Assembly: GCF_020991125.1 (NCBI RefSeq)
Contig: NZ_CP087715.1
Span: 2,824,501-2,888,500 of the forward strand
Length of the DNA stretch: 64,000 nt
From: Microbulbifer celer
GTDB taxonomy: Bacteria; Pseudomonadota; Gammaproteobacteria; Pseudomonadales; Cellvibrionaceae
Direction of reading: 5' to 3'
The notes beneath the pieces were generated by a model, which saw nothing but the letters and a program-made list of their open reading frames with translations, had not been told where the DNA came from and did not search any database. Positions 24,620-35,035 of the stretch are shown here, one piece after another (position 1 is the first letter of the stretch; every line of letters starts with the position of its first letter). Made by a program: the position numbers and the translations under genes.

Positions 24620-27600
24620 TTACTCGTTTTCCAGCTCGAAGTTCATACCCAGCGAGCGGATCTCTTTGACCAGTACGTTGAAGGATTCGGGCATGCCCGG
24701 CTCCATGCGGTGGTCGCCATCCACGATGTTCTTGTACATCTTGGTTCGACCTTCCACGTCATCGGATTTGACCGTGAGCATTTCCTGCAGGGTGTAAGCG
24801 GCACCGTAAGCTTCCAGTGCCCACACCTCCATCTCACCGAAACGCTGACCACCGAACTGCGCCTTACCACCCAGCGGCTGCTGGGTAACCAGGCTGTAGG
24901 AACCGGTAGAACGCGCGTGCATCTTGTCGTCCACCAGGTGGTTCAGTTTCAGCATGTACATGTAGCCCACAGTGACCGGACGCTCGAACGCATCACCAGT
25001 ACGACCGTCGTACAGAGTGATCTGACCGGAGTCCGGAATGTCTGCCAGACGCAGCAGCTTCTTGATTTCAGGTTCCGCAGCACCATCGAATACGGGTGTA
25101 GCCATCGGTACGCCCTTGCGCAGATTGTGCGCCATGGCCTGTACTTCCTGATCCGACAGCTGATCCAGATCCTCGAAGCGACCGCCAGTGGAGTTGTACA
25201 CCTCTCCCAGGAATCCGCGTATTTTCTCGACTTCCTGCTTTTCCTTGATCATGCGGTCGATCTTCACACCAAGACCTTTCGCGGCCATGCCCAGGTGCAT
25301 TTCCAGTACCTGACCAACGTTCATCCGCGACGGTACACCCAGCGGGTTCAGCACCACGTCGACCGGCTCGCCGTTTTCGTCGTAAGGCATATCTTCGACC
25401 GGCTTGATCACGGAGATAACACCTTTGTTACCGTGGCGGCCGGCCATCTTGTCACCCGGCTGGATGCGACGCTTGATCGCCAGGTAAACCTTGACGATTT
25501 TCAGCACGCCCGGCGCCAGGTCATCACCGGACTCAAGTTTCTTCTTCTTGTCTTCGAAGACCTCGTCCAGTTGCTTGCGGCGTTCTTCAAGCTGGGCTTC
25601 GGTTTTTTCCAACTGTTCGTTGAGGGTCTCGTCAACCATGCGCAGCTTGAACCAGTCTTCGCGGGGCAGACCCGCCAGGACTTCTGCGTTCAGCACGTCA
25701 CCTTTCTTGACGCCTTTACCGCCGGCAACGGTCTGACCATCCAGAGCGGCCTGCAGACGCTCAAAGGTGGCGCCTTCAACGATACGGTACTCTTCGTTCA
25801 GGTCCTTGCGAACCTCGTCCAGCTGCGCCTTCTCGATATCGATAGAGCGCTGGTCTTTCTGCAGACCGTCGCGAGTGAACACCTGAACGTCAATTACGGT
25901 ACCGCGGGTGCCGGAAGGCGCACGCAGAGAGGTGTCTTTAACGTCTGACGCCTTCTCACCGAAGATCGCACGCAGCAGTTTTTCCTCCGGCGTCAGCTGG
26001 GCTTCACCTTTCGGGGTCACCTTACCGACCAGAATATCGCCAGCGCCCACTTCTGCACCGATGTAGACGATGCCTGACTCATCCAGCTTGTTCAGCGCAG
26101 ACTCGCCCACATTGGGGATATCCGCAGAAATTTCCTCACTGCCCAGCTTGGTGTCACGGGCAATACAGGTCAGCTCCTGAATGTGGATGGTGGTGAAGCG
26201 ATCGTCCTGTACAACACGCTCACTCACGAGGATGGAGTCCTCGAAGTTGTATCCGTTCCAGGGCATAAACGCGATGCGCATGTTCTGGCCCAGCGCCAGC
26301 TCACCCAGGTCTACGGACGGGCCGTCGGCAAGAATATCGCCACGTTCAACTACATCACCGGTCTTCACAATCGGACGCTGGTTGATGCAGGTATTCTGGT
26401 TGGAGCGGGTGTACTTGGTCAGGCTGTACAGATCCACACCGGCGTCACCGGCTTCCACCTCATCGTCATGCACACGCACAACAACACGGCTGGCATCAAC
26501 ACGCTCGATCACACCGCCGCGGCGGGCTACCACGCAGACACCGGAATCGCGCGCTACCGTGCGCTCCATACCGGTACCGACCAGCGGCTTGTCGGCGCGC
26601 AGGGTTGGCACTGCCTGACGCTGCATGTTGGAACCCATCAATGCGCGGTTGGCGTCATCGTGTTCCAGGAACGGAATCATCGCCGCGGCAACGGATACCA
26701 CCTGCTTCGCGGAAACATCCATGTACTGGATTTCTTCCGGGTTCTTCAGGGTAAATTCGTTGTGGTGACGTACGCTGACCAGGTCATCGGTAAAGCGGTT
26801 GTTCTCATCCATGGCAGCGGAGGCCTGGGCAATCACGTAGTTCGCTTCGTTGATTGCTGACAGATACTCGATCTCGTCAGTTGCCTGGCCGTTCACTACC
26901 TTGCGGTACGGGCTTTCCAGGAAGCCGTAATGGTTCGCGCGGGAGTAGGTCGCCAGAGAGTTGATCAGACCGATGTTCGGGCCTTCCGGTGTCTCAATGG
27001 GGCATACGCGGCCGTAGTGAGTCGGGTGCACATCCCGCACCTCAAAGCCCGCACGCTCGCGGGTCAGACCACCCGGGCCCAACGCGGAAACGCGACGCTT
27101 GTGGGTAACTTCTGACAGCGGGTTGTTCTGGTCCATAAACTGGGACAGCTGGGAGGAACCGAAGAATTCCTTCACCGCAGCGGCCACCGGCTTGGCGTTG
27201 ATCAGATCCTGAGGCATCAGCCCCTCGGACTCCGCCATGGACAGACGCTCTTTTACCGCGCGCTCTACACGCACCAGGCCCACGCGGAACTGGTTTTCGG
27301 CCATCTCGCCCACGGAACGTACACGGCGGTTACCCAGGTGGTCGATATCGTCCACCATACCGCGACCGTTACGGATTTCGATCAGCGTCTTCAGAACATC
27401 GACGATGTCTTCTTTACTCAGGGTACCTTCGCCGGTTTCGTCTTCACGACCCAGGCGACGGTTGAACTTCATGCGGCCAACCGCAGACAGATCATAACGC
27501 TCGTCAGAGAAGAACAGGTTCTCGAACAGGGATTCCGCAGACTCTTTGGTGGGCGGCTCGCCCGGGCGCATCATGCGGTAGATCTCGACCAGTGCTTCCA

Positions 27601-28693
27601 GCTGGGTGCGGGACGGATCCGCACGCAGGGTATCGGAAACGAACGGACCACAATCGAGATCGTTGGTGTACAGCGTCTCAACGGTCTTGACGTTCAGCAC
27701 GCGCAGTTTGCCGATGACTTCTTCAGTAATTTCGGTATTACATTCCACCGCCACTTCACCGGTGGAATCGTCGATCACGTCATGAGCCAGTACGCGGCCG
27801 TGGAGGTAATCGTGCGGCGCTTCCAGATTGGCAACACCGGCCTTCTCCAGCTGACGGATATGGCGCGGAGTAATACGGCGGCCTTCTTCGACAATGACCT
27901 TGCCGCTGCCGTCTTTGATATCAAAGGAAGCAACGTCACCACGCAGACGTGATGGAATCAGCTCCAGGCTGACATTGTCTTCGTGCAGTTCGAACTTGCT
28001 GGTCTCGAAGAACATCTCCAGCATTTCCTGGGAACTGTAACCCAGGGCGCGCAGCAGAATGGTCGCCGGCAGTTTACGGCGACGGTCGATACGTACGTAG
28101 ACAAGATCTTTCGGATCGAACTCGAAGTCCAGCCAGGAGCCACGGTAAGGAATCACCCGTGCGGCGTACAACAGCTTGCCGGAGGAGTGGGTCTTGCCCT
28201 TGTCGTGATCAAAGAACACACCCGGGGAGCGGTGCAGCTGGGAAACGATCACTCGCTCGGTACCATTGATAACAAAAGTACCGTTCTCGGTCATGAGCGG
28301 AATTTCGCCCATGTACACTTCCTGCTCCTTGATGTCCTTGATGGACTTATTGGCAGATTCTTTATCGTAAATAATCAGGCGCACACGCACCCGCAGAGGA
28401 CAAGCGTAGGTGACCCCACGCAGCGTACACTCCTTGACATCGAAGACCGGCTTGCCGAGGGTGTAGCTTACGTATTCCAGTGCAGCGTTGCCGGAATAAC
28501 TAACAATTGGAAATACAGACTTGAACGCCGCCTGCAAGCCAACATCCAGACGCTCATCCGGGCGCGAGTCGGCCTGTGTAAATTTGCGATACGAATCCAG
28601 CTGTATCGCAAGCAGGAAAGGTACGTCCATGACCTTAGGCAGTTTGCCAAAATCCTTGCGGATACGTTTTTTCTCAGTGTATGAGTAAGCCAT
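24620..28693 (-). CDS. rpoB: RNA polymerase beta subunit
   Basis: Beta, 1357 residues, forms the other half of the catalytic cleft. The rifampicin pocket region ([20 protein letters not shown], then [13 protein letters not shown]) carries wild-type residues. [24 protein letters not shown] (lysines contacting the NTP) and the C-terminal [23 protein letters not shown] are all visible. Preceded by an unusually structured 420-base spacer after rplL. Confidence 0.99.
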   Translation of the reverse strand: MAYSYTEKKRIRKDFGKLPKVMDVPFLLAIQLDSYRKFTQADSRPDERLDVGLQAAFKSVFPIVSYSGNAALEYVSYTLGKPVFDVKECTLRGVTYACPLRVRVRLIIYDKESANKSIKDIKEQEVYMGEIPLMTENGTFVINGTERVIVSQLHRSPGVFFDHDKGKTHSSGKLLYAARVIPYRGSWLDFEFDPKDLVYVRIDRRRKLPATILLRALGYSSQEMLEMFFETSKFELHEDNVSLELIPSRLRGDVASFDIKDGSGKVIVEEGRRITPRHIRQLEKAGVANLEAPHDYLHGRVLAHDVIDDSTGEVAVECNTEITEEVIGKLRVLNVKTVETLYTNDLDCGPFVSDTLRADPSRTQLEALVEIYRMMRPGEPPTKESAESLFENLFFSDERYDLSAVGRMKFNRRLGREDETGEGTLSKEDIVDVLKTLIEIRNGRGMVDDIDHLGNRRVRSVGEMAENQFRVGLVRVERAVKERLSMAESEGLMPQDLINAKPVAAAVKEFFGSSQLSQFMDQNNPLSEVTHKRRVSALGPGGLTRERAGFEVRDVHPTHYGRVCPIETPEGPNIGLINSLATYSRANHYGFLESPYRKVVNGQATDEIEYLSAINEANYVIAQASAAMDENNRFTDDLVSVRHHNEFTLKNPEEIQYMDVSAKQVVSVAAAMIPFLEHDDANRALMGSNMQRQAVPTLRADKPLVGTGMERTVARDSGVCVVARRGGVIERVDASRVVVRVHDDEVEAGDAGVDLYSLTKYTRSNQNTCINQRPIVKTGDVVERGDILADGPSVDLGELALGQNMRIAFMPWNGYNFEDSILVSERVVQDDRFTTIHIQELTCIARDTKLGSEEISADIPNVGESALNKLDESGIVYIGAEVGAGDILVGKVTPKGEAQLTPEEKLLRAIFGEKASDVKDTSLRAPSGTRGTVIDVQVFTRDGLQKDQRSIDIEKAQLDEVRKDLNEEYRIVEGATFERLQAALDGQTVAGGKGVKKGDVLNAEVLAGLPREDWFKLRMVDETLNEQLEKTEAQLEERRKQLDEVFEDKKKKLESGDDLAPGVLKIVKVYLAIKRRIQPGDKMAGRHGNKGVISVIKPVEDMPYDENGEPVDVVLNPLGVPSRMNVGQVLEMHLGMAAKGLGVKIDRMIKEKQEVEKIRGFLGEVYNSTGGRFEDLDQLSDQEVQAMAHNLRKGVPMATPVFDGAAEPEIKKLLRLADIPDSGQITLYDGRTGDAFERPVTVGYMYMLKLNHLVDDKMHARSTGSYSLVTQQPLGGKAQFGGQRFGEMEVWALEAYGAAYTLQEMLTVKSDDVEGRTKMYKNIVDGDHRMEPGMPESFNVLVKEIRSLGMNFELENE

Positions 28694-28815
28694 TCATATT
28701 CCCCAGCTTGATCGATGACAAGACTTCAGTAGAGATGCGGTCAGGTACCTGACAGTACGCAACCCGTCCGGGCGAGAAGTCTCTGCACAATGCACTAAGC
28801 TACTTATTACCTGTT

Positions 28816-28939
28816 AATTTTCCTGGGCGTTCTGCCCAGGAAAATTGTCGCCAGTCAAACACTGGCACAGATACGTGGATCTGCTGGTGTTTGACTAGCT
28901 CGCGCAGAGCAAGCTCTGCGAACGGCACATCCATGTGCC
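28816..28939 (-). promoter_or_regulatory. Array of four hairpins upstream of rpoB
   Basis: The 422-base rplL-rpoB spacer (28694-29115) contains no supported gene. In this part: AATTTTCCTGGGC (28816-28828) pairs perfectly with 28834-28846; AGTCAAACAC (28853-28862) pairs with 28887-28896, enclosing CAGAT/ATCTG; CGCAGAGC pairs with GCTCTGCG (28903-28920); GGCACAT pairs with ATGTGCC (28924-28939). None ends in a T run on the minus strand. In E. coli this spacer holds an attenuator and an RNase III site, so similar roles are plausible. Confidence 0.6.
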
Positions 28940-28987
28940 TACTTTCTAATAAGTAAACCGCACTGCATTGTGCGCAAACCTCTCGGA

Positions 28988-29038
28988 TTTTTGCCGCGTT
29001 TGACAAGGCTGAAAGCCCGATGCCGCAAACGGCAAAAA
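28988..29038 (-). promoter_or_regulatory. Hairpin that overlaps the rplL terminator U-tract
   Basis: TTTTTGCC (28988-28995) pairs with GGCAAAAA (29031-29038), helped by GTTTG/CAAAC and an inner GGCT/AGCC stem. Its 5' arm in the RNA includes the U-tract of the terminator at 29036-29067, so the two structures compete. Confidence 0.5.
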
Positions 29039-29067
29039 GGCCGGCGGACAAATGTCCACCAGCCTTT
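29036..29067 (-). terminator. Intrinsic terminator or attenuator after rplL
   Basis: On the minus strand a 14-bp stem (AAAGGC... with ...GCCTTT, two G-U wobbles, loop ATTT) followed by TTTTT. It lies about 50 bases after the rplL stop. Because rpoBC follows, it probably attenuates rather than fully stops, allowing lower expression of polymerase than of L7/L12. Confidence 0.75.
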
Positions 29068-29115
29068 CCGCCGGAGGCCGCTACGCGACTTCCGACGGTG
29101 ATATGTAAAACCGAA

Positions 29116-29487
29116 TTACTTCAGTTCTACGGAAGCGCCAGCTTCTTCCAGCTCTTTCTTCGCTGCTTCGGCGTCGTCTTTGGAAACGCCTTCTTTCAGC
29201 GGGCTCGGAGCGCCGTCTACCAATGCCTTGGCTTCTTTCAGGCCCAGGCCAGTGATACCGCGAACAGCCTTGATCACATTCACTTTCTTGTCGCCAGCAG
29301 AGGTCAGAATTACGTCGAACTCGTCTTTCTCTTCTGCAGCAGCTTCGCCGCCTGCAGCGCCACCGGCAACAACAGCAGCCGCTGCGGTTACGCCGAACTT
29401 CTCTTCCATAGCTTCGATCAGCTCAACAACGTCCTTAACGGACATTTCAGCGATCGCATTGATGATATCTTCTTTAGTCAGAGACAT
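29116..29487 (-). CDS. rplL: 50S ribosomal protein L7/L12
   Basis: L7/L12, 123 residues, the multicopy acidic stalk protein that recruits translational GTPases. N-terminal dimerisation domain ([31 protein letters not shown]), alanine/glycine-rich hinge (about 36-52), C-terminal factor-binding domain ([23 protein letters not shown]). Downstream of rplJ by 95 bases. Confidence 0.98.
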   Translation of the reverse strand: MSLTKEDIINAIAEMSVKDVVELIEAMEEKFGVTAAAAVVAGGAAGGEAAAEEKDEFDVILTSAGDKKVNVIKAVRGITGLGLKEAKALVDGAPSPLKEGVSKDDAEAAKKELEEAGASVELK

Positions 29488-29582
29488 GAGTTAGTACCTG
29501 ATTTCGTGTGAGCAGCAGACTGCTCGTAAATTCATAATAAAAAGAGTCAAATGAAAACTGCGGTTTCGCTCGAGCGAAACAA

Positions 29583-30080
29583 TCAGGCAGCTTCCTGCTC
29601 CTCTTTTTGGTCGCGAACGGCCGCAATAGTGCGAACCAGTTTGCCAGCAGAGGCTTCTTTCATAACGCTCATCAGCTTGGCGATAGCTTCGTCGTAAGTC
29701 GGCAGGCTTGCCAACAGTGCAACGTCAGTCGCTACGCCTTCGAAGGCGGCACCTTTCAGCTCCAGCTTCTCATTGCCTTTTGCAAAAGCGGACAGGATGC
29801 GCGCGCCGGCACCCGGGTGTTCGCTAGAGAAAGCAATGATGCTGGGACCGACGAAGTTCTCAATGAGACATTCGAATTCGGTACCGGCCAGAGCGCGACG
29901 CGCCAGAGTATTGCGGACGACTTTCAACCAAACGCCGTTTTCGCGAGCCTCTTTGCGCAAGGCAGTCATGTCGTTTACGGTAACGCCACGGGAATCCGCA
30001 ACTACCGCCGACAGAGCACCTTCAGCAGCCTGCTGGACTTCCGCGACAATCGCTTTCTTGTCTACGAGTCCAATAGCCAT
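29583..30080 (-). CDS. rplJ: 50S ribosomal protein L10
   Basis: L10, 165 residues, anchors L7/L12 dimers to 23S rRNA; the L10-L12 complex represses its own operon in E. coli. N-terminal RNA-binding domain with [20 protein letters not shown], and a C-terminal helix for L12 dimers. GGAG lies 8 bases before the ATG. Confidence 0.98.
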   Translation of the reverse strand: MAIGLVDKKAIVAEVQQAAEGALSAVVADSRGVTVNDMTALRKEARENGVWLKVVRNTLARRALAGTEFECLIENFVGPSIIAFSSEHPGAGARILSAFAKGNEKLELKGAAFEGVATDVALLASLPTYDEAIAKLMSVMKEASAGKLVRTIAAVRDQKEEQEAA

Positions 30081-30379
30081 AGTGTCACTCCTGGATTTGA
30101 ATGAAGACCGGGAACTACATGTAAGCCCGGCCCGTTCCGGTGCATAAAGCTCAAATCCAGTAAAAATACTGGTTTGGGCGACACCGTCTGCGTAGGCTTG
30201 ATCTCATCTTTGACCAGACTGGCCAGAGACCTGGATTAAGCGGCGGGCATTTAAACCTCAAACACCCACCGCACCTACGGTCTTTGACGACCCACCACCG
30301 ATAGAACCGACGGTGAACCCCAAAGTTCTTTTTACTGAACGCTAACTTCCAACTTTCAGAGAATTAAAATCTCGAAAAG
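30081..30379 (-). promoter_or_regulatory. Candidate L10 leader (autoregulatory region of rplJL)
   Basis: This 299-base non-coding stretch between rplA and rplJ is the position of the L10-L12-binding leader in many bacteria. By eye it holds a short hairpin CCAGTA/TACTGG (30157-30172) near the rplJ start and several GC-rich segments. I could not fold it fully and no strong promoter is evident. Confidence 0.45.
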
Positions 30380-31078
30380 TTATTTAACGTCCAGAGAAGC
30401 CTGATCGAGAGTCAGACCCGGGCCCATGGTGGTGCTCAGGGTGATCTTCTTCAGGTATACGCCTTTTGCGGAAGCGGGCTTGGCCTTCTTCAGGTCAGCA
30501 ACCAGTGCTTCCAGGTTCTCTTTCAGAGAATTGACGTCAAAACTTACTTTACCGATACCACCGTGGATGATGCCGCCTTTGTCAGCACGGAAACGTACCT
30601 GACCAGCCTTGGCATTCTTAACCGCAGTCGCAACGTCTGGCGTTACGGTGCCAGTTTTCGGGTTCGGCATCAGACCACGCGGACCAAGGATCTGACCCAG
30701 CTGGCCGACAACGCGCATGGCGTCCGGAGAAGCCACAACCACGTCGAAATCCATCTTGCCAGCTTTTACTTCAGCAGCCAGCTCGTCCATGCCTACCAGG
30801 TCGGCGCCAGCTTCTTTAGCGGCGTCGGCGTTGGCACCCTGGGTAAATACGGCAACACGTACATCTTTACCGGTGCCGTGCGGCAGAGTGGTAGCACCAC
30901 GTACAGCCTGGTCGGATTTACGCGGATCGATGCCCAGGTTGATGGCGGCATCAACGGTTTCCGGGAATTTTACGTTGGAGAACTCTTTCAGCAGCGCTAC
31001 GGCTTCATCGATTCCGTAAGCTTTACCGGCTTCCACTTTTTCAGCGATCGCGCGCTGACGCTTGGTCAATTTAGCCAT
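30380..31078 (-). CDS. rplA: 50S ribosomal protein L1
   Basis: L1, 232 residues, mobile stalk that guides deacylated tRNA from the E site; represses the L11 operon in E. coli. [35 protein letters not shown] and [18 protein letters not shown] are diagnostic. Its start immediately adjoins the rplK stop, so translation is coupled. Confidence 0.98.
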   Translation of the reverse strand: MAKLTKRQRAIAEKVEAGKAYGIDEAVALLKEFSNVKFPETVDAAINLGIDPRKSDQAVRGATTLPHGTGKDVRVAVFTQGANADAAKEAGADLVGMDELAAEVKAGKMDFDVVVASPDAMRVVGQLGQILGPRGLMPNPKTGTVTPDVATAVKNAKAGQVRFRADKGGIIHGGIGKVSFDVNSLKENLEALVADLKKAKPASAKGVYLKKITLSTTMGPGLTLDQASLDVK

Positions 31079-31510
31079 TTACACGCCCTCCACTTCGATA
31101 CCGGCACTGCGGGCGGAACCAGCAATGGTGCGCACCGCTGCATCCATATCGGCTGCAGTCAGGTCTGCTTTTTTCATCTCAACGATCTCTTCGATCTGAG
31201 CGCGGGTCACTTTGCCCACTTTCTCAGTATTCGGACGACCGGAGCCGCTCTTGATCTTGGCAGCCTTGCGCAGCAGTACTGCGGCGGGCGGAGACTTCAT
31301 GATGAAAGTGAAGGAGCGATCGCTGTATACAGAGATCACTACCGGTACCGGCAGGCCCGGCTCCAGATTCTGGGTCTGTGCATTGAACGCCTTACAGAAC
31401 TCCATAATGTTCACACCGTGTTGACCCAGCGCAGGACCAACGGGCGGACTCGGGTTGGCCTGACCGGCCTTCACTTGCAGCTTGATATAAGCTTCAATCT
31501 TCTTAGCCAT
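31079..31510 (-). CDS. rplK: 50S ribosomal protein L11
   Basis: L11, 143 residues, GTPase-centre protein needed for RelA activation. Proline-rich N-terminal switch ([26 protein letters not shown]) and the C-terminal rRNA-binding domain ([33 protein letters not shown]). The preceding spacer contains a 14-base perfect palindrome ACTGCGTACGCAGT at 31595-31608 of unknown role. Confidence 0.98.
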   Translation of the reverse strand: MAKKIEAYIKLQVKAGQANPSPPVGPALGQHGVNIMEFCKAFNAQTQNLEPGLPVPVVISVYSDRSFTFIMKSPPAAVLLRKAAKIKSGSGRPNTEKVGKVTRAQIEEIVEMKKADLTAADMDAAVRTIAGSARSAGIEVEGV

Positions 31511-31624
31511 TACAGCTTCCTCTTTAACTGGGTATTAACGCCTGCGCTGTACACTTGTACAAACATGCAACGCTCAGCTCCCCTGTTTACCCCGACTGCG
31601 TACGCAGTTTTCAGGGACGCGAAA

Positions 31625-31653
31625 GCCCTCTTCCGCACACAGCGAAAGAGGGC
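31625..31653 (-). terminator. Hairpin after nusG
   Basis: GCCCTCTT (31625-31632) pairs with AAGAGGGC (31646-31653). On the minus strand only three Ts follow, so it is a weak terminator or attenuator between secE-nusG and rplK. Confidence 0.55.
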
Positions 31654-31673
31654 CGAATCCATCCAGCTCGAAA

Positions 31674-32207
31674 TCAGTTCTTTTCTACCTGACCGAATTC
31701 CAGCTCTACCGGAGTGGAGCGACCGAAGATCAACACCGCCACCCGCAGGCGACTTTTCTCGTAGTTGACCTCTTCGACCACACCATTGAAATCATTAAAG
31801 GGTCCATCGATAACGCGAACCATCTCACCCGGCTCAAACAGGGTTTTCGGTTTCGGCTTATCAACAGAGTCATCGATGCGATTCAGGATAGCCTGTGCTT
31901 CGCGATCGGTGATCGGTGCCGGCCTGTCAGCCTTACCACCGATAAAGCCCAACACACGTGGCGTTTCTTTTACCAGGTGCCAGGTATCATCATTCAGCTC
32001 CATCTCCACCAGCACATAGCCGGGGAAGAACTTGCGCTCACTCTTGCGCTTCTGGCCAGCGCGCATTTCAACCACTTCTTCAGTGGGAACGAGCACTTCA
32101 CCAAAAAGATGATCCATTTCGTGCAGCTCAATGCGCTCCTTGAGAGAAGTTTTTACGCGCTTCTCATAACCGGAATATGCTTGAACCACATACCAATGTT
32201 TCGCCAT
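31674..32207 (-). CDS. nusG: Transcription elongation and antitermination factor NusG
   Basis: NusG, 177 residues. The NGN domain ([20 protein letters not shown]...[12 protein letters not shown]) binds the polymerase clamp; the KOW domain ([21 protein letters not shown]) binds Rho or S10. The ATG ending at 32207 with AAAGG about 7 bases upstream is chosen over a TTG at 32225. Ten bases after secE. Confidence 0.98.
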   Translation of the reverse strand: MAKHWYVVQAYSGYEKRVKTSLKERIELHEMDHLFGEVLVPTEEVVEMRAGQKRKSERKFFPGYVLVEMELNDDTWHLVKETPRVLGFIGGKADRPAPITDREAQAILNRIDDSVDKPKPKTLFEPGEMVRVIDGPFNDFNGVVEEVNYEKSRLRVAVLIFGRSTPVELEFGQVEKN

Positions 32208-32217
32208 GGGTAAACCT

Positions 32218-32586
32218 TTAGCCAATAACCTTGGAAGCAGCCCAACCGAGACCGGAATCCAGGGCCCACAGAATTACCGCCATCAACAGCACGAACACAA
32301 CCACAATCAAAGTGGTTTGCGTAGCCTCTTGGCGGGTTGGCCAAACCACGCGCCGCACTTCATTCTGCGCTTCACGCAACAGAGTCCAGAAGGCGTTACC
32401 CTTGGCTGTCTGCACCGCTACAAATGCCGCAACCAGGCACAAGGCCACCATTGCCAGCACGCGATACAACAAGGGGATTTCAGCGTAGTAGGAATTGCCC
32501 GCTACAGCAGCGCCGACCAGCAACACCACCAGCAGCCACTTCAGGCCGTCAAGACGAAACGTTTTCGCCTCTACTTTAGCACTCAT
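32218..32586 (-). CDS. secE: Protein translocase subunit SecE
   Basis: SecE, 122 residues, three membrane segments as in enterobacterial SecE (about 15-33, 40-58 and 90-112). The conserved cytoplasmic motif [17 protein letters not shown] precedes the last helix, which clamps SecY. Paired with nusG, as usual. Confidence 0.97.
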   Translation of the reverse strand: MSAKVEAKTFRLDGLKWLLVVLLVGAAVAGNSYYAEIPLLYRVLAMVALCLVAAFVAVQTAKGNAFWTLLREAQNEVRRVVWPTRQEATQTTLIVVVFVLLMAVILWALDSGLGWAASKVIG

Positions 32587-32699
32587 ACAAAGAAGCCTTT
32601 AGCGCGCCTCGGAACCACTTGGCGCCTTATTGCCAATGACCACAAGAGCTAAGCAGTACAGGATAGCCCAACTGCAGGCCCCTGCGGGCGCTTGAAAGT

Positions 32700-32775
32700 T
32701 GGCAGGCCAGGAGGGACTCGAACCCCCAACAGCCGGTTTTGGAGACCGGTGCTCTACCAATTGAACTACTGGCCT
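32700..32775 (-). tRNA. trpT: tRNA-Trp (anticodon CCA)
   Basis: Cloverleaf readable on the minus strand: acceptor AGGCCAG with its complement, D-loop, anticodon loop CTCCAAA (CCA at 32740-32742), GGTTCGAGTCC T-arm, encoded 3' CCA. 76 nt. Lies between tuf and secE, as in Pseudomonas-type gene orders. Confidence 0.97.
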
Positions 32776-32900
32776 GGAACACTTCCGAAGGCAACTCTTA
32801 GCGTCACCCTCGGAAAAACGAGGTGCGGAGAATACCAGCAACCCCGGGATTTGCAAGCGTGACCGAAAAGTTTCACCTCTCGATCACGCCGCCACCGATA

Positions 32901-34094
32901 TTACTCGATGATTTTGGCTACAACGCCAGCACCTACGGTACGGCCACCTTCGCGAACCGCGAAGCGCAGGCCTTCTTCCATGGCGATCGGCGCGATCAGA
33001 GTAACAGTCATCTGAACGTTGTCGCCCGGCATTACCATTTCGGTACCTTCCGGCAGCTCACACGCACCGGTTACGTCGGTGGTACGGAAGTAGAACTGCG
33101 GACGGTAGCCCTTGAAGAACGGGGTGTGACGACCACCTTCGTCCTTGGACAGTACGTACACTTCCGCTTCGAACTTGGTGTGCGGGGTGATGGTGCCCGG
33201 CTTCGCCAGTACCTGACCACGCTCAACTTCGTCACGCTTGGTGCCACGCAGCAGCGCGCCAATGTTCTCACCTGCACGACCTTCGTCCAGCAGCTTGCGG
33301 AACATCTCAACACCAGTACAGGTGGTCTTGGTGGTGTCTTTGATACCGACGATTTCGATTTCGTCGCCAGTGTTCAGTACGCCACGCTCTACACGACCGG
33401 TTACTACGGTACCGCGACCAGAGATGGAGAATACGTCTTCGATCGGCATCAGGAACGGCTGATCTACCGCACGCTCCGGCTCCGGGATGTACTCGTCCAG
33501 GGTTTCTACCAGCTTCTTGACTGCGGTAGTGCCCATCTCGCTGTCGTCTTTGCCTTCCAGCGCCATCAGCGCGGAACCGGTGATGATCGGGGTGTCGTCA
33601 CCCGGGAACTCGTACTGGTCCAGAAGTTCGCGAACTTCCATCTCTACCAGTTCCAGCAGCTCTTCGTCGTCGACCATGTCGGCTTTGTTCAGGAATACCA
33701 CGATGTACGGTACACCTACCTGACGAGACAGCAGGATGTGCTCACGCGTCTGCGGCATGGGGCCGTCAGCTGCGGAACAAACCAGGATAGCGCCGTCCAT
33801 CTGAGCAGCACCGGTGATCATGTTCTTAACGTAGTCGGCGTGTCCCGGGCAGTCTACGTGCGCGTAGTGACGGGTCGGGGACTCGTATTCAACGTGAGAG
33901 GTGGCGATGGTGATACCGCGCTCACGCTCTTCCGGTGCGTTATCGATACCGGCGAACTCAACCGCGGCGCCGCCCCACACTTCCGCACATACGCGAGTCA
34001 GCGCTGCGGTCAGGGTAGTTTTACCGTGGTCAACGTGACCGATGGTGCCCACGTTTACGTGGGGCTTGGAGCGTTCAAACTTTTCTTTTCCCAT
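32901..34094 (-). CDS. tuf: Elongation factor Tu (copy in the tRNA-tuf operon)
   Basis: EF-Tu, 397 residues, ATG start ([14 protein letters not shown]) with a GGAGG-like element upstream. Same GTPase motifs as the str copy. Differs from it at residues 2 and 185. At DNA level the two genes are nearly identical; the differences I can see cluster near the 3' end (about seven in the last 370 bases) with only two or three elsewhere, suggesting ongoing gene conversion. Co-transcribed with four upstream tRNAs. Confidence 0.97.
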   Translation of the reverse strand: MGKEKFERSKPHVNVGTIGHVDHGKTTLTAALTRVCAEVWGGAAVEFAGIDNAPEERERGITIATSHVEYESPTRHYAHVDCPGHADYVKNMITGAAQMDGAILVCSAADGPMPQTREHILLSRQVGVPYIVVFLNKADMVDDEELLELVEMEVRELLDQYEFPGDDTPIITGSALMALEGKDDSEMGTTAVKKLVETLDEYIPEPERAVDQPFLMPIEDVFSISGRGTVVTGRVERGVLNTGDEIEIVGIKDTTKTTCTGVEMFRKLLDEGRAGENIGALLRGTKRDEVERGQVLAKPGTITPHTKFEAEVYVLSKDEGGRHTPFFKGYRPQFYFRTTDVTGACELPEGTEMVMPGDNVQMTVTLIAPIAMEEGLRFAVREGGRTVGAGVVAKIIE

Positions 34095-34217
34095 TGCGGG
34101 CCTCCCAATATAAGCGTGAGCCGAACTAGCGACTTTACCAAGAACAGCTCCCGGACTTACAAAAGCCTACTCGGGAACCGATGCACCCGGGCACACATCG
34201 CATACGCCGGATACAAA

Positions 34218-34248
34218 TAGCCGCGGAGACACAAGGCCACCGCGGCTA
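34218..34248 (-). promoter_or_regulatory. Stem-loop between tRNA-Thr(GGT) and tuf
   Basis: Perfect 9-bp arms TAGCCGCGG (34218-34226) and CCGCGGCTA (34240-34248), 13-base loop, just downstream of the tRNA 3' end in the transcript. Possibly a processing or attenuation site separating the tRNAs from the mRNA. Confidence 0.5.
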
Positions 34249-34255
34249 CGAATAA

Positions 34256-34330
34256 TGGAGCTCATGGGCGGATTTGAACCGCCGACCTCACCCTTACCAA
34301 GGGTGTGCTCTACCCCTGAGCTACATGAGC
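34256..34330 (-). tRNA. thrT: tRNA-Thr (anticodon GGT)
   Basis: 75 nt with encoded CCA. Acceptor GCTCATG/CATGAGC, anticodon stem CACCC/GGGTG with loop TTGGTAA, T-arm GGTTCAAATCC. Last tRNA before tuf, as in the E. coli thrU-tyrU-glyT-thrT-tufB operon. Confidence 0.97.
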
Positions 34331-34441
34331 CTACTCCAAAACCGACAACCCTTTGCCGGCGCACAAGCGGGGCTGCTTGCACTGACCACCCACCAATTAG
34401 CGAGCAGCTTTCTTCACCAACCAAGCTCCGCACAGAAAGAA

Positions 34442-34515
<74 letters not shown>

Positions 34516-34609
34516 GTACCGCGTGCGACAACCTCACGACAGAAGACCAAACAACCTCTTCTGCCTTCAGCATCAAACTCGAACCTTGTCGAGATCAACA
34601 CCTGAATAA

Positions 34610-34693
34610 TGGTGCAGGGGGGTGGATTCGAACCACCGAAGCTTGCGCGTCAGATTTACAGTCTGATCCCTTTGGCCACTCGGGAACCCCTGC
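34610..34693 (-). tRNA. tyrU: tRNA-Tyr (anticodon GTA)
   Basis: 84 nt with encoded CCA and the long variable arm of class II tRNAs. Acceptor GCAGGGG/CCCCTGC, anticodon loop CTGTAAA, T-arm GGTTCGAATCC. Confidence 0.97.
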
Positions 34694-34800
34694 TCGAAAG
34701 CGGTGCGTATTGTCTACAGCGACCACCTCGTTGTCAAACATTTTTTCCTTCAATTTCACAGACTTACCGAGATTTCCTCAAAAGCTGCGAGAAGAAGAAA

Positions 34801-34876
34801 TGGAGCTGGCGAGAGGAGTCGAACCCCCGACCGGCTGATTACAAGTCAGCTGCTCTACCAACTGAGCTACGCCAGC
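34801..34876 (-). tRNA. thrU: tRNA-Thr (anticodon TGT)
   Basis: 76 nt with encoded CCA. Acceptor GCTGGCG/CGCCAGC, anticodon loop CTTGTAA, T-arm GGTTCGACTCC. First gene of the tRNA-tuf unit, about 80 bases after its promoter. Confidence 0.97.
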
Positions 34877-34959
34877 ACCAACCGCTGCAACCCTTCCGGA
34901 TGCAACTCACGTCGAGACACCCAATGCTTTGCAAGGCACCCCTGTAACGTGGAGGCGGG

Positions 34960-34988
34960 ATTCTAGGGGAAGTCTCAGCGACACGCAA
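34960..34988 (-). promoter_or_regulatory. Sigma-70 promoter of the tRNA-tuf operon
   Basis: On the minus strand TTGCGT (34983-34988), 17 bases, TAGAAT (34960-34965), then a GC-rich discriminator CCCGCCTCC. This is the architecture of stable-RNA promoters under stringent control. Confidence 0.75.
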
Positions 34989-35035
34989 CAGCTTGTCGCG
35001 TCTTTTCTTTCCGACAGCTAAATCCACCTCAAAAA

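Noticed and set aside
28800..29051. 83-codon minus-strand open frame in the rplL-rpoB spacer
   Set aside because: It would run through the terminator and several hairpins, lacks a ribosome-binding site and resembles no family. The region is better explained as structured RNA.
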